From NCBI GenBank assembly GCA_002633005.1, contig NMRA01000344.1, positions 419,298 to 483,297 of the forward strand: DNA of 64,000 bases, given 5' to 3'. Made by a program: the position numbers and the translations under genes. The DNA comes from Phoronis australis (lineage: Eukaryota; Phoronida; Phoronidae). Positions 33,359 to 44,100 of this stretch are shown one piece after another. The notes under the pieces were generated by a model. The model was not told where the DNA came from and made no database searches. It worked only from the letters and a program-made list of their open reading frames with translations. Every line of letters begins with the position of its first letter. Within the stretch, counting starts at the first letter, position 1.

Positions 33359-34348
33359 TCACTCTTCAATGAGGCGCTCAGGTCGATTCCGAGGACGGCT
33401 AGATCTTCTAAGCTGCGTCGATTGGGTTTGTTCTAAATCTGGTGTCCGCAGTGTTTCCTGGTTGTTCACTGGTGCCTCCTGTTGTGAGGATGCTGAAGGT
33501 GGTTTGTACAGGTCACGTCGGTTACGACAAACTTCTGCTCCTTCATCTGTCTGAACCAGGTAAGACCGTGTTGACACTTCTTCGCGTACTGTGGCCTTGT
33601 CGTCCCACTTCTTCGACACGTGGTCGTACACGTTTACTATGTCACCAACGTGTAGAGGGGGTAGTGCTCTCGTGTTCGGATCGTAGTGGTCTTTGCGTTT
33701 GTCGTTTTGAGACAACTTGAACTCAACCACATTTTTAGAGTTTTCTACCTTTAGTAATGCTGGATGGACAGGAACACTGGTTCTGATTTTTCTTCCCATC
33801 AGCAACTGGCCAGGAGATAAGCCACATGATATCGGTGTGGCTCGATATGCTTGCAAAGCCTTATACATGTCCACGTTCTTCTCGAGCAAATGTTTGACTT
33901 GTTTCACGGAGCTTTCCGCTAAACCGTTTGAGGCAGGGTAGTATGGACTAGACGTGATGTGTTGAAAGTCCCACTCTTTGCTGAAGTTCTTGAACTCCGA
34001 CGAACTATATTGCGGGCCGTTATCCGAAATAACCACGCCAGGCGTTCCATGGCGAGCAAACATGGACTTCATCGCTGCTATCACTGCACCACTAGTTGTA
34101 CACTGCAGGTACGATATTTCCGGGTACAGAGAATAGTAATCGGTTACTATGACGTACTGTCTCTGTTTGATCTGGAACAGGTCAGATCCAACCCTTTGCC
34201 AGGGTCTTGTAGGTACTTCATGGGGTTGTAGAGGTTCCGCTGCTTGTCGAGGAAGGTAGGTTTGTCAAGTAGAACAATTCTGAACCATCTGAGCTATGTC
34301 CGCGTTCATTCCGGGCCAATACAACAATTCCCTTCCTGTACGTCTACA
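33359..34348 (-). pseudogene. Integrase of the Ty3/gypsy element (catalytic core and C-terminus)
   Basis: After LYWPGMNADIAQMVQNC and a stop codon (34265-34267) comes the core with the D-D-E triad: Asp in VGSDLF, Asp in VISDNGPQYSS, Glu in NGLAESSVK. The C-terminal region (PPLHVGDIVNVYDH) resembles the GPY/F-like module, ending in a basic Arg/Pro tail. The stop falls in the zinc-binding region before the core, where a Cys would be expected. Confidence 0.9.
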
Positions 34349-34977
34349 CTATTCGATTCCCATGTGTCCTTCATGGAACCTCCATAGCTTAAGTTTTCTC
34401 AGTGACTTAGGTATGACGAGGTTATATCCCTTAAGCACTAGTCCATTTGCAACAGACAGTTCTTCTCGAACATTCCAATAGTTGCCGGCGCCTGTAGGGC
34501 ATTCACTTTTACTTTGCGGCCATCTGTCTAAGATGACAGCCATAAGGTTTGTCAGTTCTGTGTCTTTGGAGGTCTCCTCCTTGATTTCGTCTATTCTCGC
34601 GTCCGAGATCGGCATGGTGCGGAAAACCATATCAATGTAGCAGTTAATGTCGTCTACCGAGGTTGTCTGGTTTACTGTCTTTTCTGGTGCTCTCGAAAGT
34701 GTATCAGAGGCTGCAAGATGTTTTCCAGGTGTGTACTCAACCTTCAGGTCATATCTCTGCAACCGTAGCAACATCTGTTACATTCTTAGTGTACAGTCGA
34801 TGAGTGCTTTCTGAAATATATTCACTAAAGGCTTGTGGTCTGTTTCTGCAACCACTGTTGCACCATATATAAACTGGTGGAAGCGTTCGCAGGTAAATGC
34901 AATTCCTAGAAGCTCTTTTTCAATTATTGCGTATCTTTCTTCCGCTGATGTCATCGATCTCGATACATAGGACACTG
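34349..34977 (-). pseudogene. RNase H end and integrase zinc-binding start of the Ty3/gypsy element
   Basis: YVSRSMTSAEERYAIIEKEL and the TDHKPL block are the C-terminal part of RNase H; after a stop at 34775-34777 follow LLRLQRYDLKVEYTPGKHLA and DTLSRAP, and near the end the HxxxH part of the integrase zinc finger (FHEGHMG). This frame differs from the reverse transcriptase frame, so a frameshift separates them. Confidence 0.88.
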
Positions 34978-36072
34978 GTTTCCACTGCCGGTCATGTAAC
35001 TGTAAAAGTACAGCCCCAATCCATTCTTGCTAGCATCCGACGACAACTTGATTGGTTTTGACGGGTCGTAATACTGTAGGACTGGTTCTGACTGTAGTAC
35101 AGCCTTGAGTAAGTTCCATGCATTCTCTTGTTCTGGGCCCCATTGCCATTCATTTCTGTTGTTAAGCAATTCCGTCAAAGGTGTTGTCATCTTTGAGAAC
35201 TCTGGTACCCACTTGGCGAGATACGTGGTCATGCCTGGAAACCGTTGGATTGCAGCTTTGTCTTTCGGTCTCTCCATTTCCTGGATTGCAGATACTTTCC
35301 GTGGGTCTGGTTTAACACCGTTACTAGTAAGCCGATCACCGAGGAAGGTTAACTCAGTCATCCCAAATTGGCACTTGCTTTGGTTGAGCTTCAGGTTATT
35401 CTTACGAGCTGCTTCAAGTGCTAACATGAGTGCTTTGTCGTGCTCTTCTTTGTTGCGTCCCCACACAATGATGTCATCCATTGAAGTATCGACTTTTTGA
35501 ATGCCTTCAAATATCTGACGTATCGTTTTGCTGTAGACTTCTGGTGCACTAGAGATGCCAAAGGGTAAGCGTAGATAATGCCATCTACCGAATGGTGTGT
35601 TGAAGGTCGTCAGTAAACTGCTAGAATCGTCTAACTGGAGCTGCCAAAAGCCTTCAGAAGCGTCCATCTTGCTGAAGATTTTAGCATTAGAGAATCTGGC
35701 TGTGATCTCTTCCTGAGTAGGTAACTTGAAATGTAGTCTCTTAATGGCTCTGTTAAGATCTCTTGGATCTTGGCAAACTCTGATTCTGTCGCTGTTAGGT
35801 TTCTGAACTACGACTACACTGTTAACCCATTCCGTGGGCTCGTCGACCTTCACGATCACTCCCATGGTTTCCATCAGCTGTAGCTCTTCCTTTAATTTGT
35901 CGTGCACCTCGAATGGAATTTTCCGACATGGATGTATGACTGGTTTGACAGTCGGATCCACAGTTATGCTGTGTGAGCCTGGTAAACATCCAAAACCGTC
36001 AAATACATCACCGTAGTTCTTCATCAGTTCTTCGAATTCATCGTCTTTGATCTCAAAAATGAGCCTAACCAA
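34951..36072 (-). pseudogene. Reverse transcriptase and start of RNase H of the Ty3/gypsy element
   Basis: 373 residues. Visible RT motifs: RVCQDPRDLNRAI, FSKMDASEGFWQLQLD, LPFGISSAPEVYSK, and the catalytic SMDDIIVWG; then LTFLGDRLTSNGV and RNase H beginning SSDASKNGLG. It breaks into a wrong frame after LYFYS. The frame is shared with gag and protease, separated only by stops. Confidence 0.93.
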
Positions 36073-36087
36073 GTCCAGCTGCTCACA

Positions 36088-36702
36088 TCACGATTTTCCG
36101 AGAAGTGACGTTACTCTTCTGGGTACGATGAAGAATGTTGTCCATATCTTCTTAGTCCCATGGCTCACTTCTACTTGGCGTATCCCTTTGACTGGGATTT
36201 TGACGTTGGTGTACGCTTTTAGCCCTTGTTTAGTTTGGCTCAACTTAGGTTTTGGATTAAGTTGGTTGTAGTCAGCTTCAGAAAGTATGTTAGCTTGCGC
36301 ACCTGTGTCAAGTTTTGAAGGTATGTTCTCTCCCTGGACATTAAGGTTAACAATCCAATCGTCGTTTCCATTGTTGTGAGAGTTGTTGTTGTCAATGGTA
36401 ATGTCTCCTACGAAGAAATGTTCCTCAGTAGTTTCTGTCGTGTCAATGTGCTTAGTCTGGCAGTACTTAGCGAAGTGGTTCTTGCCTTGACACCTTGCAC
36501 ATATCTTCCCATAAACAGGGCATTGCATAGATGCATGATGTGTTCCACAGCGACGGCAATGGTGTGTTTGTTGCTGCTGCCTTCTGTACTGTGGTTGCTG
36601 TTTCACGTGCTATTGTTGCTGTCTCGCGTGCTGTTGTTGCGGTCTCTGTTGTCGTTGCCATTTTTGTTTTTCCACGTAGTGGGGCTTGGGTTTCTGTTGT
36701 CA
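36088..36702 (-). pseudogene. Gag zinc knuckles and aspartic protease of the Ty3/gypsy element
   Basis: Two zinc knuckles: C-x2-C-x3-H-x4-C (CRRCGTHHASMQC) and C-x2-C-x4-H-x4-C (CARCQGKNHFAKYC). About 75 residues later comes the protease active site LDTGAQANIL. Stops at 36700-36702 and about 36610-36612 cut it off from gag in the same frame. Confidence 0.9.
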
Positions 36703-37314
36703 TGAGTTCACTGCATGAACAGTGGCTTCCTGGCCTGTGTGTTGCACTCCCATCTGGGTTTTGGCAATTTCAGCAGCTTTACAGTGTTGAATAGCTTTCA
36801 GCAAGGTCAGGTCTGGTTCTCTCAGCAGGTTTTCGCTAAGTTTGTCATTCGAGATACCCACCACGATACGGTCACGTATGAGGGTGTCTTGTAAGTCTCC
36901 AAATTCGCATGTTTTAGCCAATATACGTAGTCTGGTCACATACTGATCAATGGACTCATCTGTTTGTTGAGTACACTCGTTGAAGTTAAATCTTTCAACA
37001 CTGACATTGGATTTTGGTGTACAGTACTCTTTAAATTTACTGAGTATTGTGTCATAGTCTAACTCAGTGCCAGACTCAAAGTTAAATGTGTTATAAACGT
37101 CAAGTGCATCTTCCCCAATAACGTGTAGCAACACTGATGACTTTTCACATGCGTCCCTTTTGTCTCCGCCTGAAGCAGTCGTGTACAGTTTGAATCGTTG
37201 TTCAAGTTCAAATTTTTTCCAATTGTCTGCTATGTTACCAGTTAAACACAAGGCAGGAGGTGGCGTTAGGGTCATATTGGCTGGCTGTGTTGTAGTCGAT
37301 GATTTAGCTGCCAT
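36700..37314 (-). CDS. Gag (matrix/capsid part) of the Ty3/gypsy element
   Basis: 204 residues from ATG 37314, starting MAAKSSTTTQPANMTLTPPP. The body contains the capsid-like stretches NWKKFELEQRFKLY, LLHVIGEDALDVYNTF and RLRILAKTCEFGDLQDTLIR common to gypsy-type Gag. It ends at a stop directly upstream of the zinc-knuckle region in the same frame, which looks like a mutation and not a natural end. Confidence 0.85.
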   Translation of the reverse strand: MAAKSSTTTQPANMTLTPPPALCLTGNIADNWKKFELEQRFKLYTTASGGDKRDACEKSSVLLHVIGEDALDVYNTFNFESGTELDYDTILSKFKEYCTPKSNVSVERFNFNECTQQTDESIDQYVTRLRILAKTCEFGDLQDTLIRDRIVVGISNDKLSENLLREPDLTLLKAIQHCKAAEIAKTQMGVQHTGQEATVHAVNS

Positions 37315-37509
37315 ACTATAGTCTATTTATAGCAGTAAACATGCTGCGTTCTGATTCCAGACAGTTAGTTAAGAAACATAAACAACATGTGTGGATCTCA
37401 CCCGATATGTCTTGTTCCGCGAAGCACTGCAACGGGTTTCAGTCTGCTTCAATCACAAATATAAACACAACCGTCCTGTCCCGTTTCCAAACAGTCACTA
37501 AAGTGTTTC

Positions 37510-37525
37510 TTTACTCCTGACACCA
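37510..37525 (-). other. Primer binding site, tRNA-Leu type
   Basis: On the minus strand TGGTGTCAGGAGTAAAG directly follows the 5' LTR. The + strand ctcctgacacca matches the 3' end of animal tRNA-Leu including CCA. Confidence 0.8.
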
Positions 37526-37685
37526 TGTATAGTTTGTTGTTGTAGCGTTGAGAGTGTACACAAGCAATAACTATCAGACTGGCTTGACTGACATGCCTTT
37601 ATTTCTACATGGCTGAACCGGAAGCGCCGGTAAAATCTATCTAACGATTAACACAGAGATAAGTTAGTAAACATATAATCACACA
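37526..37685 (-). repeat. 5' LTR of the Ty3/gypsy element
   Basis: 160 bp copy of 33111-33270, followed by the target duplication gtatt. Confidence 0.95.
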
Positions 37686-38033
37686 GTATTAGGAACAAAT
37701 TTCATTCTTTTTGAAAATCAAATAAACATTGTAATGGACACGAAACTTATTTTGAACGCATATCGTCTGCAATAAAAGTTTTGGAATTATCAGTGTACTG
37801 CTGTACCACCTAGTAACAATTTTAAATATTGATCGACCTCGTTTCAACAGTGCTCTACAATTAAATTAAGATTTCTGTTAAAATGCGTACATGGCGGGAA
37901 TAAAAATTGTTGATGAGGTTATGATGAAAATATTGCTGGCTTGTCTATTCGTAAGACCTACCAGCTGCCGACCTCTGTGACTGAAAAATTAAATCTAATG
38001 TCTGGATTAACTCGTGGTTCCCATTCGTTTCAG

Positions 38034-38116
38034 GTCACTCATCACGTGTCAAATGAATATTTGTAAAGTTGGAGGAAAGCAGTGCCCAACTGTTTTGGTT
38101 CTACTGTTTATTGTAT
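38034..38116 (+). CDS. Gene B exon: start codon and signal peptide
   Basis: The ATG at 38053 opens MNICKVGGKQCPTVLVLLFI, a basic N-terminus followed by a hydrophobic core, and meets a strong donor T|gtaagt at 38117 in phase 1, which the mucin exon at 39787 requires. A pyrimidine-rich acceptor (ccattcgtttcag) ends at 38033, so a 5' untranslated exon probably lies further upstream. The choice rests on phase fit and signal-peptide character; there is no paralogous exon in the window to compare. An alternative first exon elsewhere in 37.7-39.8 kb is possible. Confidence 0.6.
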
Positions 38117-41100
38117 GTAAGTACTAACAGAATACGTCCCCACTTAAATAACAATATTCCTCTCCCTTCACCACATACAAGAAGCCTAAAATATGTACCC
38201 ACTCTTATGTGCAACGTCAAGACATCAAAATCATTTTGCGTGGATCAGCGTCTGTGTCTCCTGTACGGCGTGCACTAAATATAGATGTGTGAGTCATTTG
38301 TGGCTCTTGGCGCACAGGCATGGCAAACAAACGACTCAATTTTGGAGTGAAAAATGTATCGTGTCGTGTAACTGGAAACTTTATAACGCCAAACAAGTAC
38401 AGCAACAATTTTATTTTGTTTGAAAAATGTTTTTAAAAATTCATTTTCTGATCTTCTCTTTGTGAATTTAAAGGAACAATCCTGGTTTCTTATTACGAAA
38501 AACAAGGCAGCTATTAAAACATGAGCCCGCACAGTTGTGGGACCTGTGGTGTATTTCTGTGCCAAGGAATTAGACTACTATTTTTGCTCTAGTAAACATA
38601 GAACATAAAAAGGGAATGAAGTTACAAAAATGTTCAGCCTTTCACACTACGGGTAGACTCGAAGGTTAGCAAAACTTGAAACACTACATGTACATGTCCA
38701 TTTTGGAAAATAGGTCGCAAGCTCGTCGCATAGATATCGTCATATCTATTGTTCACTTTGTTTCTCTTTCTTATAGAAAATACAATGGCAAGATTTTATC
38801 GTTAGCCCAAGGTACAACAACGGTACGACCTTCGTTGTTATATCCAACAACGATGCAATAAAACAATGACAGCGTCCCATAAGCGATAACCATGCGACAC
38901 CCTCACCCCCGTCGCATGCATCTCGCAAGTTAAAGAATTGCTTGAGAAATCCATACGACATCACTTGGCATTACTTTGCAGACTCATGATTAATGATGAT
39001 CAGTCTAATATCTGTATGATTACCATTCATGCACTTAAGCTTCATTCATTGGAAATCTGTTTTGATCATTTATCATTGCTCAGTGGTGATAAATCATATA
39101 AATGGCCGCTTTTATTAATATAGCTAGTATTGTTGATTGGTAGTAACAGTCGATTACATAACTTTCAACTAAAATAATTATATGGATTCATAAAAAATAT
39201 CACGATTTCTCTGAATTCTCATTGATTTTTATACACATTTATATCAGTTGATAAATAAGTATTACTATGATTTCATGTCACTGTTTCTCGCAGTTTCCAT
39301 GAATTTTTATCAATTTATATGAGACGACAAAACGCAGTCAGACTGCTCATGAAAACAAAATGTTCATCACAATGGTTATCATGTTTTACATTAATATTGC
39401 AGTGGGAATGCATGTCTTTGACCCAAAATAGTTTGTAAATGCTAAAAGCAACCAAAACAAAGATGACATTGAACATATACCAATTTATCAGAGTAAACAA
39501 TAAAATGATTTAAAAAGAATTAAGAAATAAGAGATGTATTATAAATACCGATGCGAAAATTTTGGATTTTAACCTTTTGGAATAGACTTCCTAAATGCTG
39601 GGCACACTGAAATGTTTTAACAGAATAAAAATTCTATCAGGAATTCTTCTCAATTTCGAACCATGTTGTTTTGATATGAAGCATTTAAAAGGCTGATAAA
39701 TCCCGGGAATGAATAAGCTACCCAACACTATCTAATGATCCACAAAGAAGACAACTAATCCGACAGATAAAAATGCTTTCCACCAGGTACTTTAAGAGCA
39801 AATACTATGGCGTCTAACACAACAACGAGTAACGTGACTAACGCAACACCAGTTAGTACTGGGACCTCTGGATCAACGAGTAATGAGACAACCGCACCAC
39901 CAACGGCTAATGAGACGTTTACAACGCCAACAGGCTCTCTGGGGACTGCTACTCTATCAGATACAGCGAGTACACGAAGAAAAACACCAGCAACTACTTC
40001 ACCAAATAAGCCATCACCAGCCAAACCTACCGAAGTTGCTCCTGTCATTGTAAACACAGGTTAGCGGCTATGTTAATCTTGTATTGAATTCACTGCACTG
40101 GATTGCTTTTTAGACCATTTAGTTTGCGACTTGAATCGTGTACTATTCCACCTCGTTTAAATTTTCAATGTTTATTCTGATGGATTATATGCTCTGTTAC
40201 CAGCATCCAATAGCTTTTATACATGAGATGAGTAGGGGGCACTTAAAACGCAAGCTAACGTATATATGTTTCTGCTGAGGTATGCAGTTTGAGTGTGACC
40301 TATATTTCAAGTTCCAACCAAAACGTATTTGGAATCTATAGTTGCACCACACTTGCAATAGCTCATGCTCGGCAAATTCTACTGCAGTTATTATTCCGAC
40401 TGGATCCAGACAGTGACCCGTAAAATGTGCGAGGTCTACCACCAGAGGTTCCACAAAACTGATATATATGCCTCTGTACATTCATGCATGGGTCACTGAA
40501 CAACCCTTACCCTGATACCACCCATTTTTGGCTATTTTGACATAGACTCCAAATTTCTTTGAGAATGAATAGTTCGGTAACAGCCTTCGTTAACACAAGC
40601 TTCGTTGAAGTTTCACAATGAATAGTCGAAGTTTCAGATAAAAGCATTTCACTGGCAATCTGACTCACTGGGATGTCCTACGCTCCGTCGCTTATCGTTT
40701 TATTTCGACTGGCCAATTTATATGAAGTGCCCGTTTCAACATTCAAATTTTGAGTTGATTGTCAACTTTCAATGACTGTTGTAAAACTGCACGGCTCTGA
40801 TAATATAAGAAATTGCTGGGTTCGATCAATACGTTTAACATTTCTTTAAACACACTATGTTCCAAATGCGCAATATTTTGAGAAATTTTACATGAGCTCA
40901 ATTAAGTAATAAATTTTCATCGGTCATTTCATTTGTTCACTTCAAAGGAGAATGCCACCTAAAAAAACAAGCTATTTTGTATCAATTTAGATGGAGTAGT
41001 TCTACTCGATAAGGGCACGTTCGGTTGCGTTACCTGACGGCAGACGGAGGTGTTGAAATTCTCCAATGACGTCATAGGTTTCATACGCTGTCCGTTCAGC

Positions 41101-44100
41101 AGTTCACAACACGGGTTACTTGTGTCAGCGTATCGCTTGAATTCATCGTTTAACACCAATAAATCCTCAAACTTCGATGTAAAACCCTTAAAAATACACC
41201 GAGTACTCATAAAAACGTGTTGTTTATTTCGCTGTTACGGATTTATTGGTATTTGGACACACTCAGTAGCCTACAAAGGTCGGCAGGCCAATTTACCAAG
41301 GTCCGTGGCAGGAGTTTGGGGTCTGTTCCGAGATACATTCGAAGTATTCTTCCGTGAAATACAGACAGGGGAACCTACATCTGTGTTGTTTATACTTGTG
41401 ATTTTTTAGTTCTAAACAAACAAAACGCTTGTTATCCCGATCAGACCCGTCGCGGCCGCCGGGACTGCCACGAACACAAAGCAGCTTAAGTTGGAGACTA
41501 AACCTCCAGTCACGAAGACTATAATAGTGAGCCAAAGAAATAATGTGCACGTAATTACTTTTGTGAATTAGCACGAAACTGAAAATCTTCTTACTTGTCG
41601 AGGACCGCGAAGTCGGATTCCACAGAAAGTCAGGGCAAAGGTTGTACAGCAACAATGGTTTGAATAATGTATTTGTATTTCTAAATAAAAATTCCCCTAA
41701 CATGTGACCATAGCATATAAAACCGAGTACTTGTTTCAAAACAGCTTTCTGTCCGCAAACACTGAATTAGCATGCGCTCACACTGCCTCGGCTCGGTCAG
41801 TTACCTTTGTTGCCGGCACCTAAAGCCGGTAACGATGTGGTTTATTCATTGGTGGCTTCTCTACATTTGCAGTCAGCTTGACTTGGAAACTAAACCTCCT
41901 GTCACAAAAAGGCTATAATAGTGAGCTAAAAAATAAGGTGCAAGTAATTATTTATGTGAATTAGCCACGAAACTGAAAATCTACTTACTTGTCGGGGGTT
42001 GCGAAGTCGGGTTCCCCTTCCACAGACCGTCAGGGCAAAGGTTGTACAGTAGCAATGATTTGAATAATGTATTTGTATTTATAAATGAAGATTCCCCTAA
42101 TATGTGACCACAGCATGTAAAATCGAGTAATTGTTTCACAACAGCTTTCTGTCAGCAAACACTAAATTAGCATGCGCTCACACGGCCTCGGTGCTCGATC
42201 AATTACCTTTGTTGCCGGAATCAAAACCCAGTAACGCAGTGGTTTATTCATTGCTGGCTTCTCAACATTTGCATTCACGAATACTGCAAAGGCATTCAAA
42301 ATTGTATCTAATGAGACAGACTTTGTTTCAGTTTCATATAAGCATTGATTAGGACGAGAATAATTCATTTTGAAACAGAACGCAGAATAATAAACCATGC
42401 GTGTACCCAGCCTTCAGTATGGGGGGCTCGAATTCCTGACGTTGTGGACCTTTTGATAACAAAAAGGCGGGCGGACTAAAAAAAGAAAAACAATAAAAAA
42501 CGAGGGCATCACTGTGAATTGCGCGTTTGTGCCTGTTTAGTGGGATTTTTTCTCATTTTCACGGACTTTTTGTTTCTCAGAGGCGGATCTTTTTTATGGG
42601 TGGGGCACGTTCGAGCCCCCCGGGGTGCGCGCATGTAGGCCTAAACGTCTACACGAAAACTCGCCAGGCGCCAATCCCGACTTAGTGAAGAGCTCATCTG
42701 ACGAAGACTTCACGGGTCGGATCGTTAGGTTCCACAGGCTATCAGTTCTAACCGGAATACACTTATAAAGAAATACTAGAGAGGCGCCGTGAACGTATGG
42801 ATAGTTCTTTGATAAGCCGGAATTCGTCAGAGAAATCACTGTCGACGAAATGCCGGCCACAGACACGGAGATGTTTCACGGCCTCCTCCTTGCTATTAAC
42901 AGCGTACCTTTCATTCTTCACTTCCGCCAGCCACTTCTCAAGCGTTTCGGGCTCTCGAGGAAGTCGAAAAAAGGATATACCTGCTTTCTTCGCAGTTTCA
43001 TAGTTCAGACAAGCAGGAACGATGCACCGCATTATAGCGGCATTCACTCTGTAGGCGAACCACTGACGTATCTGCGTCGTTTCTCACCTTCAGCACAGGT
43101 TAACGCGACACCTCTCGGCAAGGTGAGGTCGACTGTATAAGAGGCGATGTAGATATAGACCCATTAAGACGGTAAAAAAGACTAATTAAATCGGGTGGCA
43201 TTCTCCTTTAAAGGCTTTCGGCGTTTTTGAACCTAAATTTATACACGGCAGGGGGGACAATTCGCATGAATTGAAAAACAATATTTGTAAGACTTTGTCT
43301 GTGAAAAGCGCGTCAACGCATTTAAATTAACGTTCGAACACTGGAGACACCAACCATCAAAATGAAAACCTGGAGCACGGTTTTAAGGAGGTTTTTGAGT
43401 TTTGCTACTTCAGTTGTTTGAGGGTATCGACACACCCGATTATTTACTTCAAAACTCGTAGTTTGTTCAGATACCAAATCGTTTAGGCTTCTTAGAATCC
43501 GTGTTTAAATAAAATGAGGATTTGCTGAAAATGGCTATCACGTGATTAACGATTTTCTTGCACTTTAAAAAGTCTGAATTCCGATGATTTTTTTTCAAAA
43601 CTAAATAAAAGTACGTAGTTTTATGAATTGACAATGAACAACTAAAACTGACTTGTTGAAACATAAAAGAAATTTACGGCTAACTCAATTCAAATGGTCT
43701 TTGGGGATGACTCTTTTGTTTGGATTGCCAGGCACTTTCGGTCGGGTTTTCTAAAGGTAATGTAGTTCTTGATGACATGTAGTGCACAATGATTTATAGA
43801 TACTTTCTTGCAATACGTCAAGTGTGACTATGGATCATTCCTTACTTAGTTTGCCGCAATTGTATATTTGATATTACCTTGTGGCGGTACAAATTTGTCA
43901 AATACTAGAAGGCATCACGTGGGTCCATTTTAAAGATTGTTTGGCAGTCCAAGTACAGCAGTATATTTGGTGGTGTCTGTGATTAATTGGTACATTTGTA
44001 AATAGCATTCTGTACTACATGTTATAGCTGGTGTATGATCATACACCAGCTACAACAGTTTGTGGCGGAATCAGTTTACCCGGCAAGTGCATGCTCAATA

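Larger units (their letters stand above)
33111..37685 (-). mobile_element. Ty3/gypsy LTR retrotransposon, complete ends, inactivated
   Basis: 4575 bp with 160 bp LTRs at both ends and a 5 bp target duplication gtatt (33106-33110 and 37686-37690). On the minus strand the order is 5' LTR, primer site, gag, two zinc knuckles, protease, reverse transcriptase, RNase H, integrase, purine tract, 3' LTR; no envelope gene. Protease-RT-RNase H-integrase order identifies Ty3/gypsy (Metaviridae). Gag through RT lies in one frame. In-frame stops are at 36700-36702, about 36610-36612, 36088-36090, 34775-34777, 34349-34351 and 34265-34267, with one frame change near 34.98-35.0 kb, so the copy is not functional. 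Confidence 0.95.
40946..43207. mobile_element. TTAA-flanked THAP transposon, copy 2 (Kolobok-like), inverted relative to copy 1
   Basis: Right flank TTAA (43208-43211), left flank TCAA (40942-40945), read as a mutated TTAA. The ends AGGAGAATGCCACC and GGTGGCATTCTCCT are perfect inverted repeats. It lies in an intron of gene B. It is about 590 bp longer than copy 1 because of a tandem duplication (41495-42280) and a nested insert (42395-42641). Only a THAP domain is coded, with no recognisable catalytic part. Confidence 0.8.

Noticed and set aside
35105-36794. Frames on the + strand opposite the retrotransposon.
   Set aside because: They are shadows of the minus-strand gag-pol.
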